DNA of 64,000 bases from Apostichopus japonicus (Eukaryota > Echinodermata > Holothuroidea > Aspidochirotida > Stichopodidae), in contig NC_092572.1 of assembly GCF_037975245.1 (NCBI RefSeq), forward strand, positions 3,821,501 through 3,885,500, given 5' to 3'. This document shows, one piece after another, positions 1 through 11,031 of the stretch. The first letter of the stretch is position 1. Every line of letters starts with the position of its first letter. The notes under the pieces are model-generated. The model made no database searches. It was given only the letters and a program-made list of their open reading frames with translations, and was not told the DNA's origin. The translations under genes were made by a program, and so were the position numbers.

Positions 1-553
1 CCGAATCTTCCACCTATGGGCATACATCATCAGCAAAATCCTCCTCAGTATCTGCCTTGTTGTTCCAGTTACAGCATTTGCATAAGTCTGTGCACGAAAT
101 ATAACTTTTGATACAACCACACTGCCTTGTCATTGCATTTGCTTCTTTTGCAGCTACACTGTGTTTGCAGCCAACAGATCAACTGGTGCAGGTTGAATGT
201 CTCCCCAGTGAATCGCCAGCTCGCCATCATTTTTCTAGATTCCAGCAATGGTTAACAGGATTTGGGACATCGGGAACTTGTTATTATGCACGTCGATGAA
301 TGGCTGATTGATAATTAGCTCTAGGAATGTGTTGATGTAGTGAGTCTTTGTTTGGGGGCATAAATGTTTCAAAATTACAGTCCATCCGGAACATGTTATA
401 TCTTGCCATATTGACCTCTTCACAATCTTGACCATACAGCTTACATGTAAATTTCTCCATTTTGCTGACATTGTTCAGTTGTAACGCTGAAGCTTTGGCC
501 CAATTCCTGGAAACCAGCTTGGTATATGCATGATGTGTCTGCCATAACTAGTG
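1..553. other. No gene recognised
   Basis: I see only short open frames here (the longest run to about 60-80 codons at 108-299 and 235-471), with no recognisable protein family and no convincing exon borders. The DNA looks like ordinary AT-rich intergenic or intronic sequence. Confidence 0.5.
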
Positions 554-1031
554 TTAAAGGATTGGTTCAGGTGTTTGACATGTCTATCTTGTATGAAAGA
601 GCTCACAAAGGCAAACAGAACAGTGAAGAAACTACCATGATAGCATGCTCTGTTTAGGAGATATCACGCTTTGAAGATATAAACATTTCTTTGAAAATGA
701 CTGGTGTAAAAAGACTAACTGTGAGGGTGTGATGTCACATCCTCACTTTCTTAACATGTGTGAATATATTTCAATAAAAATTAATTACATATTTTTCACC
801 AGTCTAAAAAAATATAATCAAAATAAAATAACAAAGACTTTTCAGAAATGTGAGGATGTGACATCACAGCTAGTCTGATTTCAGCAGTTTCTACACAAAC
901 AGATAGACCTTTCAACTTGAATATCTCCATAACGGAATAAGATATTTGAACAGTTTCTTCATCATTTTGTTTCGTTTATTGTCTTCTTTCATATAAGATA
1001 AACATGTATGACACCTGAACTAATCCTTTAA
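554..1031. mobile_element. TTAA-flanked inverted-repeat MITE
   Basis: The element 558-1027 is bounded by TTAA at 554-557 and 1028-1031. Its ends are inverted copies: AGGATTGGTTCAGGTG at the left and CACCTGAACTAATCCT at the right, and the match continues imperfectly inward for over 40 bp. A second inverted pair (GTGATGTCACATCCTCAC near 730 and GTGAGGATGTGACATCAC near 850) is nested inside. TTAA duplication is typical of piggyBac and Kolobok transposons, so I infer a non-autonomous relative; no transposase is present. Confidence 0.65.
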
Positions 1032-1208
1032 GCTTTCGACTTGTCTTTCCCGACAATTTCCGACAAAAGCACTAACCGAGTCACACCCAGTGAAGCGATG
1101 AAGTCCAATTTAAGGCCCGGTCATTTCAGAACCTAGGTTTCTTGCTACAGCTGTTTTGTTTATTGTGCGCATCATTTCTCCTCTTCCAGTATGAAACATG
1201 ATATGAGC

Positions 1209-1268
1209 ATCCATCTCACTGCAGACACCAGTCGCAATCATCCATCTCACTGCAGACACCAGTCGCAA
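1209..1268. repeat. Two-copy direct repeat of about 30 bp
   Basis: The string ATCCATCTCACTGCAGACAC followed by CAGTCGCAA occurs twice in immediate succession. It looks like a simple local duplication. Confidence 0.7.
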
Positions 1269-1332
1269 ACACAACGGCATCTGTATCTGGGCTCCGGATG
1301 ATGATATTGGTGGTCTCTGTCAGCCAATACTC

Positions 1333-1630
1333 GCTAGTACAGTAACTACTGTTCAGTAACTACTGCGCTGTGTCCGTAACACGGTAACATGTGTTACAGG
1401 TGGACTGCAAGTTTTTTTCTTACTGCAAATTTTAAAATTTAAAATTTGGAATATATATATATTTTTTTTTTAATTATTGCAAATTTTCACCTGTCGGACT
1501 CGTAGTCCAACGTGTAACAGCTTTCCAGTACTTACTGTGCCAACTGTAACACATGGTACCGTGTTGCGAACACAGCGCAATAGTTACTGATGCACGGTTG
1601 TGGAACATGAATAGTAGTTACTGTACTAGC
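1333..1630. repeat. Fold-back element
   Basis: CTAGTACAGTAACTACT at 1333-1349 is inverted as AGTAGTTACTGTACTAG at 1614-1630. About 50 bp of inner arm (GCGCTGTGTCCGTAACACGG on the left, its near complement around 1560-1580 on the right) pairs with few mismatches. The centre is T- and AT-rich. This is probably a fold-back MITE; I could not fix a target duplication. Confidence 0.55.
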
Positions 1631-1799
1631 TATGAGTATATCAGGTGCCTCTGTTGATGATGGTGGGTGCTCGGCTATATACATACAATGCAGTAGAAGT
1701 CTCATGTCGGTAATCTTCATGGCTGCAGTTAAGCTGGAGTACCTGGAGCTCTTCTGAAATGTTCTCAAATGAATGACACAAGTCACCATGCGCAAAGAA

Positions 1800-1925
1800 C
1801 ACCGTCACCTCTCCAAAACACATTGCAATCTATTTTTCTTTCAGTAGGTGCTCGAACAATTCTCAGCATATTGCCCGAATTTTCACAGAAATATTTGGTT
1901 GGGGATGCAATATATTGGTTGTCTA
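1800..1925 (+). mobile_element. Fragment of the CATAGGCGTAGGAG-type MITE family
   Basis: This stretch (CACATTGCAATCTATTTTTC, then CTCAGCATATTGCCCGAATT) is near-identical to the inner 3' part of the complete element at 46388-46763 in ACOX3 intron 1. The termini are missing here, so it is a truncated copy. Confidence 0.55.
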
Positions 1926-2225
1926 TAGATGAAATTTTGTGCAACATTATGGGTACGTTTTGAAGTGAATTTAGTCACGAGAAATGTGAATTTCAAAATT
2001 CTGAACAAATTCTGAGCAAAACCTTGAAAAGTGGGGCTGACGGGTAGCCTATCGTGAGCCGCGACGTAGAATCACCTACAAAAGCAATGATCAACAGAAG
2101 ATGCGATGAAGTCGAACATGATTTGTGACTGGTGACAATCATCAAAAATGTTATGGATGGAAAAAAAAACTATATTCGGAAATACTTGGTTCTCAGGCAA
2201 AAGTGTACATCTGGTTGGTCATTTT

Positions 2226-2343
2226 CAAGCCCGAAAAGTGCCATTTGCGGTGATCTGGGGGGGGGGGTATCAAAACCAGAAATTTTCTCGTGCGCTGCGC
2301 GCCAACTGATGGTGGCGCTCCGCTTAGTAATTCGTGCCCCGGG
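2226..2343. mobile_element. Fragment related to the CAAGGGCGGCGG MITE family
   Basis: The segment contains the CGCGCCAACTGATGGTGGCG and CTCCGCTTAG motifs that also occur in the elements at 9808-10230 and 44533-45191, next to a run of eleven G. Element ends are not visible. Confidence 0.4.
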
Positions 2344-2429
2344 TTACAAAAACCTGGATACGCGTCTGCCTATTATCGAATGGTACGGTCCAATAGACCG
2401 GTGAGGTCATTATAACATTGCAGTGTACG

Positions 2430-3088
2430 TAACTATAGGGACAAACTAAAACGAATGACAGCGAATGACCGAATGACAATTGCCTTTGTACAGGGTTAAT
2501 TATCATTTGCGAATGACAGCGAATGACAACGAATGACAACGAAGGACAGAGAATGACAGTGTTGAGTAGAGATAGAATGATTAACGGAGTGGAGTAAAAG
2601 CGGTTATTGGTTTTCTGCGCAAAAATGATTTGAGGGAAATCGCATGTTACGTGGTTGCAGGGTTTTGGTGTAATTTACGGATAGAAACCACAGGGAAAGT
2701 TTTTGTGTAAGAATGCGCTTGATTGCTGTCACGGTGCTTTTTCACTCTGTAGATTTATATAGAAAGAATCTTTAGATAACTGAAGCCGTTTCAAGATTAT
2801 AGTAATGTTAGGTTCTAAAAATAAATATCGGAAAAATGACGTTAAATTTACTTTTTAAAATCAGACTTACAATTTCGCTTACTATAAGGTGCGTGTTTTA
2901 TCTTGTCCGTACTTTACTAGATCTAGATACCCACGAAGTCTGAACTGTGATATCCGGTTGAAGCAAATGTCTGTGCTGTCATTACTGTCATTCGTTTTAG
3001 TCAACGCAACTTTTTAGTGTGTACAACATATTTTCATTCGTTATGTGTAACGCAATTGTCATTCGTTTTAGTAACACCCTAACTATAG
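2430..3088. mobile_element. MULE-like MITE, copy 1
   Basis: The element 2439-3079 is flanked by a perfect 9-bp duplication TAACTATAG (2430-2438 and 3080-3088). Its ends are inverted around ACTAAAACGAATGACA, and further ACGAATGACA/TGTCATTCGT words recur inside. A second copy with a different 9-bp duplication is in MAEL intron 1 at 20867-21440. A 9-bp duplication is typical of Mutator-like elements, so I infer a non-autonomous member. It has no coding capacity. Confidence 0.7.
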
Positions 3089-4471
3089 ACAATGCGGTGT
3101 AACTACAAATAACGGACTTATTCCAATGATGTATGATAAACTACAGACGTTGTTCACACTGGTCTATCTATGAAGTAGGAATAGTGTTTACAGGTCTATA
3201 CTTCAAAGGGAAACAAACATTTGACTTACCAATTCAAGAGGTTTTCTTCAGGACATCCCCCCCAAAAAATCGATTTCTATTAGGTAAACTTTGGGCAAGC
3301 AAGTAATCTTCAGGCTTAAAAAGTTCTAAATTGCATGGAGTATTGTTGTTCCCTCAAGAACTAATATCGATTACTATTGATTCAAATCAATTTGCTTGCT
3401 ATACAGCAGTAGCCTACTACAAAACTACACACAGGGTACTTGTTGTATATAATACAACGTAAGTAGGCTATATGGTCAAGCTCTAAATATGTGTGTTACA
3501 ACACGGCGTATATCTGCAGGTACTCTTTACAACGTGTAGATATCTATAAATGGAAAATCAATAACTTGATGTGTGTGAAAGGTATAGGCCTACTATGCAA
3601 TATTACAACCTTAAAGTACAATGGTGTTAACTCGAGTGGAAACCCAACACCACTGCGAATAGAAATCCTCATAACATTTGCAGGAAATAAATTAAAAATA
3701 ACAAAAGAACTTATTAGCAGAAAAGGTTGCCATGAAAACAAATTACGAATTTCATTTTTTTTAAATGAAAAAAACAAAAAAAACAAACGGAGACCACAGC
3801 GATACGTAGTTAATTATTTGTATATTCAAATATACTTGTTGCAAATTTGACAAACAACTTTGAATAATTTCAACAACGCTAAATAAAACATGGCTAAATG
3901 CATCAAATCAATAAGACATTAGCTATAACATGGAACGGGAATCCTCAAAAGTAGTGAATAATTTCTTTGTGTCTACGCGGCTCAGACAACAGTAAGTGAG
4001 TTTTAGTCTCTTGAACCTGACGAAGTTGTATAGTGTCGCGTTCGTTTTACTGTTAACGCTTCCTACAGACAACAAGAGATCATGGTCTTACAAGGAACAT
4101 GTAAGTAAACAGTCTGTTCTATCAGAGAAACAATTGTGAAAGTTACGGTGTGTATAGTGAAATAAAACGTATTTTCTATACGGTAAGGCATATTGACTGA
4201 TACGAGTGAAACACCGATAACATTTTTTTTTAATGTGTGTATTGGTATGATTGTCTAAAAGGACTTTCCCTTATCGTTTTCAATACACACATCATAACAC
4301 AACTGAACAGTATCATGTCAGCAACGAGGTCCCTCAACCGCACTATCGACCGGTTAATCGTTACACGATAAAGCATATCTTAGCTGGGCATTGTCAGCTA
4401 TATATAGTTTGACAAGTCTAAACTTTAGTTAAGTGACGTCACACGTTTGAATACACACATTGTGTTTGTAT
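3089..4471. other. No gene recognised
   Basis: AT-rich DNA with no recognised protein. The 119-codon frame at 3491-3850 is low-complexity, lysine- and asparagine-rich and matches no family I know. A short inverted word (GTGTGTATTG near 4233 and CAATACACAC near 4281) could form a small hairpin. Confidence 0.45.
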
Positions 4472-4620
4472 GTATTTTAGATCCTCCTGTAAGCAGGAAC
4501 TCGCGAAGAAGCCTCATTGGCGTAGCAAAGCCGCAAGCTGACCGAAGTCAGTCTCTTACATTCATATTTAACGTCCATGATTATGAATTGTCAACAACTC
4601 TGTAACTGGACGACATTCAT
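4472..4620 (-). repeat. Dispersed repeat, inverted partner of 9431-9590
   Basis: About 150 bp here matches the reverse complement of 9431-9590 (shared words: GATCCTCCTGTAAGCAGGAA, CTCGCGAAGAAGCCTCATTG, GTTGTTGACAATTCATAATC in complement). It could be a SINE body or a piece of a larger transposon. I recognise no coding function. Confidence 0.6.
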
Positions 4621-4976
4621 TTGAGCTAACATTCCACTGACAAGGGGAGTAACAAGTAACAACTAACAGTTGTTTACGTAACAACTGACAAGAAAAGTAC
4701 TGGAGTTAAGATTTTCTACTTTAACAACTCCCCTAATATGATCTTTCTCTTACCGTAATCATGTCTGTCCATGATGGGTTTATTCTCATATGTAATTACG
4801 TAAGTTTGATATAGAAAGTTTAACTTTTCTTCTTTGAGACCACGCTCTCGTGTATCGGTCTTATCGACCACTTCGTAACAAGAACTAACATATTTCTCCG
4901 ACATAACCTCAAAAACTACAGAAACCAAACAAAATGAGATGACAAACATCTTTTCAAAGACATTTAGTGAAAGTTT

Positions 4977-5215
4977 ATTTTGTGTAAAAGTAAGTTTGCC
5001 TGACGTTTCGATCCTAGCAGGATCTTCTTCAGAGGCTAAATGACAAGTAACAGTAACAGAAGGGACAAAAACACGCACAGAATGCAGACAGGTTAATGAG
5101 CACGGTGAACACAATGAGATAGATGTTAGGGGATTAGTAGACAACTTACTTTTACACATTCTATTACACAGGCTCTCTATAGTGGATAAGCAGTTTGCTA
5201 ACAGTTTTATATTAT
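4977..5215 (+). repeat. Dispersed repeat E, copy 1
   Basis: The block begins near GCCTGACGTTTCGATCCTAG and continues through TAATGAGCACGGTGAACACA. It is near-identical to 28913-29075, and its first part recurs at 29222-29283. The following 60 bp (to 5215) is an inverted match to 28860-28915. The open frame of 218 codons on the minus strand across it is a by-product of the repeat. Confidence 0.65.
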
Positions 5216-5462
5216 TTTGAAAGTTTATTTTGCAGGAAATCTCCAAATTGTATCCATATACCACGATATATACTTGAGGAAAATGCCAAAAGCAATTGAG
5301 GATACGATAGGTTTGCTTGTTCCCTTGACAACATGATATACAATCCATTATAGTTTGGACAACAAAAGACAAGTACTACATATTCCCTCTTCGTCTTGAC
5401 CTAACGAGACAGTAGGCGAGTATACGGGATAAACACACGAGAAGGGACTAATTACGAGCCTA

Positions 5463-5975
5463 GCTATGTCCAGGGGCGTAGCGAAGGGGTTTTTGTTGGG
5501 AGGGGTGCGGAGAATTTGATTTGCCGACGGATCTGGAAGTGGTGACTGAAATGGGGGAGGGGTCTAAGGGGAGGGGGTTCCCCCTCCCCATTGGCATTTT
5601 TTTAGTTTTGAAACGTCCTTAGATGCAATCTGGTGCATATTTTAAGTCAAATTTGATTTGCCGACGGATCTGGAAGTGGTGACTGAAATGGGGGAGGGGT
5701 CTAAGGGTAGGGGGTCTACCCCTCCCCTTTGGAAAATTTTTAGTTTTGAAACGTCCTTAGATGCAATCTGGTGCATATTTTAAGTCAAATTTGGCACGGA
5801 AGAAGCTCCCGTTCTCCTTTTCTCTATTCAGCTTTCCTTCTTTCTTCCCCCTCCGCTCTCTTCACCTTTTCTCCTTTTGCCGACAGACCCAAAATTTGCC
5901 GACAGCGACCAAATTATTGGGGGGGTGACATCCCCCCACACCCCCCCCCCCGCTCGCTACGCCCCTGGCTTTGTC
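5463..5975 (+). mobile_element. hAT-like MITE (CAGGGGCGTAGC family), copy 1
   Basis: The element 5471-5967 begins CAGGGGCGTAGCGAAGG and ends CTCGCTACGCCCCTG, an inverted pair. It is flanked by 8-bp near-identical duplications GCTATGTC (5463-5470) and GCTTTGTC (5968-5975). The interior has two copies of a roughly 130-bp unit containing TTTGCCGACGGATCTGGAAG. The 8-bp duplication and CAG..CTG ends fit hAT-type transposons; no transposase is encoded. An antisense relative with four inner units is at 55767-56532. Confidence 0.75.
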
Positions 5976-6204
5976 TCGATTTACGTTGTCTGTGATTTAT
6001 TCCTAGCACAGCAGCGCGCGAAACCAAACGCGCAAGCGGTCCATATTTCATGCATCACTAAAACTGTTCACCGACTAAACTTCAACATTGGAAATACTAT
6101 GATTCCTTTTAGTTGTGTATCTCGTGTCCCACCCAGTAGGGACATTTTTCTATACTGTAGTGTCAAGTCCCGCTTCAGAGCACTCGTTTTGTCAGTACGA
6201 GCAG

Positions 6205-6400
6205 TCAGGCGCGGCGGAACGGAAAAATTATTGGGGGGCTAATGTGTGGAGACTATCCAAGCGGAGCCCCACCATCAGTTGGCCCGGAGCGTACAAGAAA
6301 ATTTTGGTTTTTTTCAAACCCCCAGATGGCCGGAAACGGCACTTCCCGAGTGTTTTATGCTGCGAATACCTAGCCCTAAAATATGGGTCTCACTGAGCCT
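6205..6400 (+). mobile_element. Fragment related to the CAAGGGCGGCGG MITE family
   Basis: The sequence GGCGCGGCGGAACGG followed by AGACTATCCAAGCGGAGC and CAGATGGCCGGAAACGGC parallels one end of the complete elements at 9808-10230 and 44533-45191. The opposite end is absent. Confidence 0.5.
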
Positions 6401-6516
6401 GCAATTTCTCAGATTGCACGTAAAAGTCTGTAAAAACATTGTAATTTGTATATTCGATGGTGCTTTAAGAGAGTAGCTATTACTCGTAGTGTACTCGCAA
6501 AGATGTTTTTGAGTGT

Positions 6517-6931
6517 AGTAAGGGCATTGGCGGAGCTAGGGGTATTGGTCAGGGGGGCAAGAATGGTCTGTAGGGGCGCTTTCGACACTATCTAAGCGGA
6601 GCGCCACCACAGGTTGGCGCGGAGCGTACAGAAAATTTTTGAGTAAAGTTACTCCCTAGATTGCAGGAAATGACCCTTTCCGGGCCTTGCTAATTTGCAG
6701 AAAAACGGAGAATAAAATAGGTGTCGTCGCCATTTTGTCGGAAAATTACACCAACAGAATATGACAAATGTCAATAGGTATATGAGAGCGCAATAAAATA
6801 GTCAATAATCGCGAATAAGTTAAAAGTAGTGAAAAGCTGAAAAGGGCGCCAGCAGTCCATTTGAGTCCGTCAGGAGGGGGGGGGATCCGCCCCCTGACTG
6901 TATATATGGACGCTCCGCCACTAAGTAAGGG
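6517..6931 (+). mobile_element. hAT-like MITE (CAGTGGCGGAGC family), copy 1
   Basis: The element 6525-6923 starts CATTGGCGGAGCTAGG and ends CGCTCCGCCACTA, an inverted pair. It is flanked by perfect 8-bp duplications AGTAAGGG (6517-6524 and 6924-6931). The interior carries TCTAAGCGGAGCGCCACCAC, which is shared with the copy at 42961-43333 and the fragment at 13697-13856. Confidence 0.75.
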
Positions 6932-7790
6932 GATGTTGGAGAACTGGCTGAAATGAGGCAAGTCATTGGCCTAAGACGAAGTTGTGTTACGCTTACCGGT
7001 ACTCACACTCACTGCTTCCACTTTTCACGGGGCGTGAAGACGCGGTTGGGGTGACAATGTGGTCTATAGCCAGGGGACGGGCCGAGGTACCAGGGTCCCC
7101 CAGCAATTACTAAAATTATTACACCTATATAGTATACGTGTGCATCGGACAGATCGACAAGTATGCATTGAAAAATGGGCAGATGCACGTTTCGGAGCCT
7201 TGGTAAATATTGGGGGGGGGCTTATCATGCATTTGCCCCCTCAACTTTTTCATTGGGGGGCTGAGCCCCCCCCCCCCAGCCCCCCCCCCCCCCCCGGTTC
7301 CGCCTCCACTGCGAGCAGTATGAATATCATGTTTCTATATCAGAACAAGTTTAGGAACTGTTTGTACTGACAATACGGTACCAGTGCTTTGAGAGCATGA
7401 TATTGGAGTACAGTTTAGAGAGGTATTTGCATTAGGAAATTGTCCCAACTGGCTGCGTGTCCGCTTCAAGTAATGCATATTCATCACCTAAATACCGATA
7501 CTCACAGACACCCAAACTATAGCCTTACAACTATTCTTTGCATTGTTGCATATCTAACACATTGAAATCACACAAACACCCAACGTATAATATCCAAACT
7601 GAGCCTAAACCTACTAGTCAAATCAGTATGATATCAAGTATGTCAATGTTTCTTGTAGATTCAGTTTTCATCGAGGGACTTTCTAAGCAAACCATCTGAT
7701 CCATATAAACATACTGAAATCTTGCGATATCACGACCAAATTTCAAGTCGTTATATCTAAGCTTCAGTACTATGTGAATAGCCTTTCAGT
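6932..7790. other. No gene; GC homopolymer-rich repeat debris
   Basis: 7190-7310 is rich in runs of G and C (one C run of 14 or more) and ends GGTTCCGCCTCCACTG, resembling debris of the CGG-type MITEs. The rest is AT-rich with no recognisable exon. Confidence 0.4.
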
Positions 7791-7840
7791 AACAACTATT
7801 AATAGTTGTTAAAGTAACCAGTACATGTACTGGTTACTTT
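7791..7840. repeat. Two abutting perfect palindromes
   Basis: 7791-7810 is a perfect 20-bp palindrome (AACAACTATTAATAGTTGTT). The next base begins a perfect 30-bp palindrome at 7811-7840, centred on GTACATGTAC. Together they could extrude as two adjacent hairpins. Confidence 0.85.
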
Positions 7841-8109
7841 AATCACGCGTTCTGCAAACCCTACTCGTTCAGATTTTATAGTTACTGAAATATATTGTCC
7901 TGCTCGTCTCGGTATAAAAGACAGCTCTCCATTCCAATAAAATGCCTACATTTTATTTGCCAATCTATAGTTCATTGTTGATATTCGCCTTTGTTGTTTT
8001 TTTCCTTTCTGGCCTTTATTCTTTTCATTCTTTTCATTTACATTATTTTACTGAGTGTCTGGTACGTGATACTTCCGGCTATTACTTGTATCATACTTAA
8101 TTTTTAAAT

Positions 8110-8150
8110 ATATATATTGATACCTATCTACCTATCTATCTATCAATCAA

Positions 8151-8190
<40 letters not shown>
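8110..8190. repeat. ATCT and TA microsatellite
   Basis: ATCTACCTATCTATC-type tetranucleotides run into an uninterrupted TA run of about 40 bp. Confidence 0.9.
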
Positions 8191-8192
<2 letters not shown>

Positions 8193-9430
8193 AATGCCTA
8201 GGCCTAAATATGCGTTTATAAATGTATAACTACCTATATATACTTATATAAATGTATAAATACCTAAGCCTATACATCCTTTTATAAATATACATATCTA
8301 TTTATACTTTTACACTTTGTATTATATAAGTATTATCAAAATCAATGCTTGACCGTAATGGAGCGCTATTACCTTTCAGTTCACCCACCACACTTCCCCT
8401 CCACACACAAAAAACAAATGCGAACACTACATACTACACTACTAACAACAGTTTGTTATCCAACGGCATAAATTCATGTGACAACTGAATATCATGCAAC
8501 AAACTGATGGCGCGCTTCAACTTTTTGAACTAGATTCTATAATTTGAACCAGATCCGAATAAACGGTTATAATTTGAGCCAGAGCCTAAGTTCGTATAGG
8601 TTTCAAGCTAACCGTTATCGTTACCGTTGTTTCCATGCACGAATTGTGAATAAATCCACAAGAGAATTTAACGGCAAAGGTATTATATTTGATAATGCCC
8701 GACGAAATAAGAAATAAGTTGAGGGGTGTAATTGAGAACGCAGATAATGCAGAATTTTTGGAAGTGTCGGAAAGGAAGTTGAAATCTCTTCGCAAGGTTG
8801 ATGGATTGAGAAAAAGGGATCTATTGAATGATATAAGCGGCAGGGACGTTGCCAAAGGGGGAGATATATGAGCGATCGCTGCCCCCCCCCCCCACCCTTC
8901 TCTTCGATTACCCCGAAAAATGAAATTTAACTAAAAGCAGGAATATCATCTAAGCCCTCTTTTCAGGTTGAAGGAAGCTATAGGGAACCTTCTCAATCTT
9001 TCCCCTGAAAGTTCGTGTGCTATACGTAATAAAATACTCTTATTATTTTTCATTTCATGCAAAGTGCATTGGGAGGCATTTTGGGCAAACATTTTCTATA
9101 TACATACATCATGCATGGCGCTCCGTTAAGTGTTATAGTGCTCCCATTGTGACAAATGCCCCTTTGAAAGTTCTGCCCCCACCCCCCCCCCCCCCCGCTT
9201 CAAATTTCTGGCTACGTCCCTGATAAGTGGTGAGTCATACCCATGGTATTCTACTATCATTCTGTTAGTCTATTTTGTCAAACAAAAGGAACTGCCCTTT
9301 AATAGTAGCCAATATGATCATTCAATTTAGCATTACTATATTGTTTGATATTTGCAATTTACCAAACTGGTTGTTGAATATTTAATATATATATTTATAT
9401 AAGGTCCCGGTTCGAGTCACTTCAAGATTA
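8191..9430. other. No gene recognised; one small unrecognised frame
   Basis: A 60-codon frame at 8689-8871 has a charged, helix-like composition (many Lys, Arg, Glu, Asp) and could be a transposon or pseudogene remnant, but I recognise no family and see no splice context. A C-rich run and TGGCTACGTCCCTGA near 9207 suggest the end of a degenerate MITE. B-box-like GGTTCGAGTC occurs at 9409-9418 without a matching A box. Confidence 0.35.
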
Positions 9431-9590
9431 ATGTATGTCGTCCAGTTACAGAGTTGTTGACAATTGACAATTCATAATCATGGACGTTAAATTTGAATCT
9501 AAGAGACTTCGGACTTCGGTCAGCTGCGGCTCTGATAAGCCAATGAGGCTTCTTCGCGAGTTCCTGCTTGCAGGAGGATCTAAAATACAT
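9431..9590 (+). repeat. Dispersed repeat, inverted partner of 4472-4620
   Basis: The segment is about 85-90% identical to the reverse complement of 4472-4620 by eye. The frame opening at 9480 does not continue as an open frame in the partner copy, which argues against coding. Confidence 0.6.
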
Positions 9591-9799
9591 ATCACTTCAA
9601 GGTACTGTACCACAGCCTTAGCCTACACACAATATATATACTGTATATACAGTGCCATGCAGTATAGCACATTGCCAGCCCTCATTTACAGGAAGGGTAA
9701 ATTAGACTTGACCAAGCTACTGTTAACCAAATAAAATACAGAGTCAATTAACTCACCAGTTATTCAACTTCTGCCACAAGGGTGTAAGTTAAAGCAATA

Positions 9800-10238
9800 C
9801 TTGAAACCAAGGGCGGCGGAAGCACTTTTAATCTGGGGGGGGCACCGACATCAAAGGGCACTTTGCAGAAATTCGATTGGACTGATGCAGCCTTATATTT
9901 AGTACCCTTTATGACTCTTATTGTATTATCTTATTTGCGTATACACATCACTCCATCAGGGGCGTAGCCAGGATTTGCAAAGTTGTATGCAAGACTATCT
10001 GAGCGGAGCGCCACCATCGGTTGGCGCGGAGAGTACAAGAAAATTTTGGGTTTTACAGACCCCTCAGATGGCCGGAAACGGCCCTTCCCGAGTGTTCATT
10101 CTGGTTCCCTGGCCTCAAGCTAACTTGAGACACCTCAATTTTTATGTAGAAAAAGGGCACATTTTTAACCTGAGGAAAAGTGGGGGGGCACGTGCCCCCT
10201 GTGCCCCCCCCCCCGGTTCCGCCGCCCTTGCTTGAAAC
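9800..10238 (+). mobile_element. hAT-like MITE (CAAGGGCGGCGG family), copy 1
   Basis: The element 9808-10230 begins CAAGGGCGGCGGAAGCAC and ends GGTTCCGCCGCCCTTG. It is flanked by perfect 8-bp duplications CTTGAAAC (9800-9807 and 10231-10238). The second complete copy, in opposite orientation, is at 44533-45191. No coding capacity. Confidence 0.8.
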
Positions 10239-11031
10239 TCAACTTCTAGGCCTCTTCTCGCTGATAACCATGACGCATCCAAAATAGCACACATTGGTAC
10301 GTAATGAAACAAGGTTATTTAAGTACAGCTCTTAGCAAGAAGGAACCTAGCATGATGAGATACTTCCTGTTTAGTACTAGACTTCAAGCGTGGTCAGAGT
10401 GAAAGTCCTGTTCGAGCCGTGCAAGGCACGGCTCCTGCAGGTTAATTGCAACTTTTATTTTCATTTTTGATTGGGAAAAGCAGACAAATGAGCAGTACAA
10501 AAAAGCAGTACAAAAATGTGGAAGCTTTAAAAGTGAGAAGGGAGCTACTTAGGAAAAGTAATGGGAGGTTGCCCCCGGGCCAGACCTGGCAAACCCACCC
10601 TGCCGGGATGTACCCTTATGCTAATAAAAAATGAAAAAAAAAAATTCCCGGTGACTGGACTGTTCCCAGAGTAAGACAATACCAACGGGGTTTTACTCAC
10701 AAGTCCTCTAGCCACCGGGTTCCTAAACAAGCCCCCCCCCCCTCCCCTCTGCCAGGGCTGAAGCCTCCTCCCAGCTTAAAAAAATCTAAAGTAGGCCTAT
10801 CTAGGAAAAATTTAATTTATATTCTGCGTAGATTTTATGAACTAAGTATTTTTTAGGGTATCAAGAAGGAGGGTGTTTTTTAAGGATTTTTTTGTTCGAA
10901 ATAAATAGTTGTTCTAAGACTTTTCTGTGAGGAACTCTGTATTTATGCATGGTGCTCAATGGGAGGCTAATAAGGAACTTCCTAAGGCAGGTCAATTGTG
11001 ACAATATGCAAAACTACACAATACCTCAGTG
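10239..11031. other. No gene recognised
   Basis: Contains a small hairpin-like word GAGCCGTGCAAGGCACGGCTC at about 10414-10434 and a C-rich run near 10730. The short open frames show no recognisable protein. Confidence 0.4.

Noticed and set aside
4716-5372. 218-codon minus-strand frame
   Set aside because: Half of it lies in dispersed repeat E, which recurs at 28.9 kb, and the translation has no family resemblance.
9403-9425. tRNA gene at the GGTTCGAGTC word
   Set aside because: Only a B-box-like word is present; there is no A box at the right distance and no cloverleaf.
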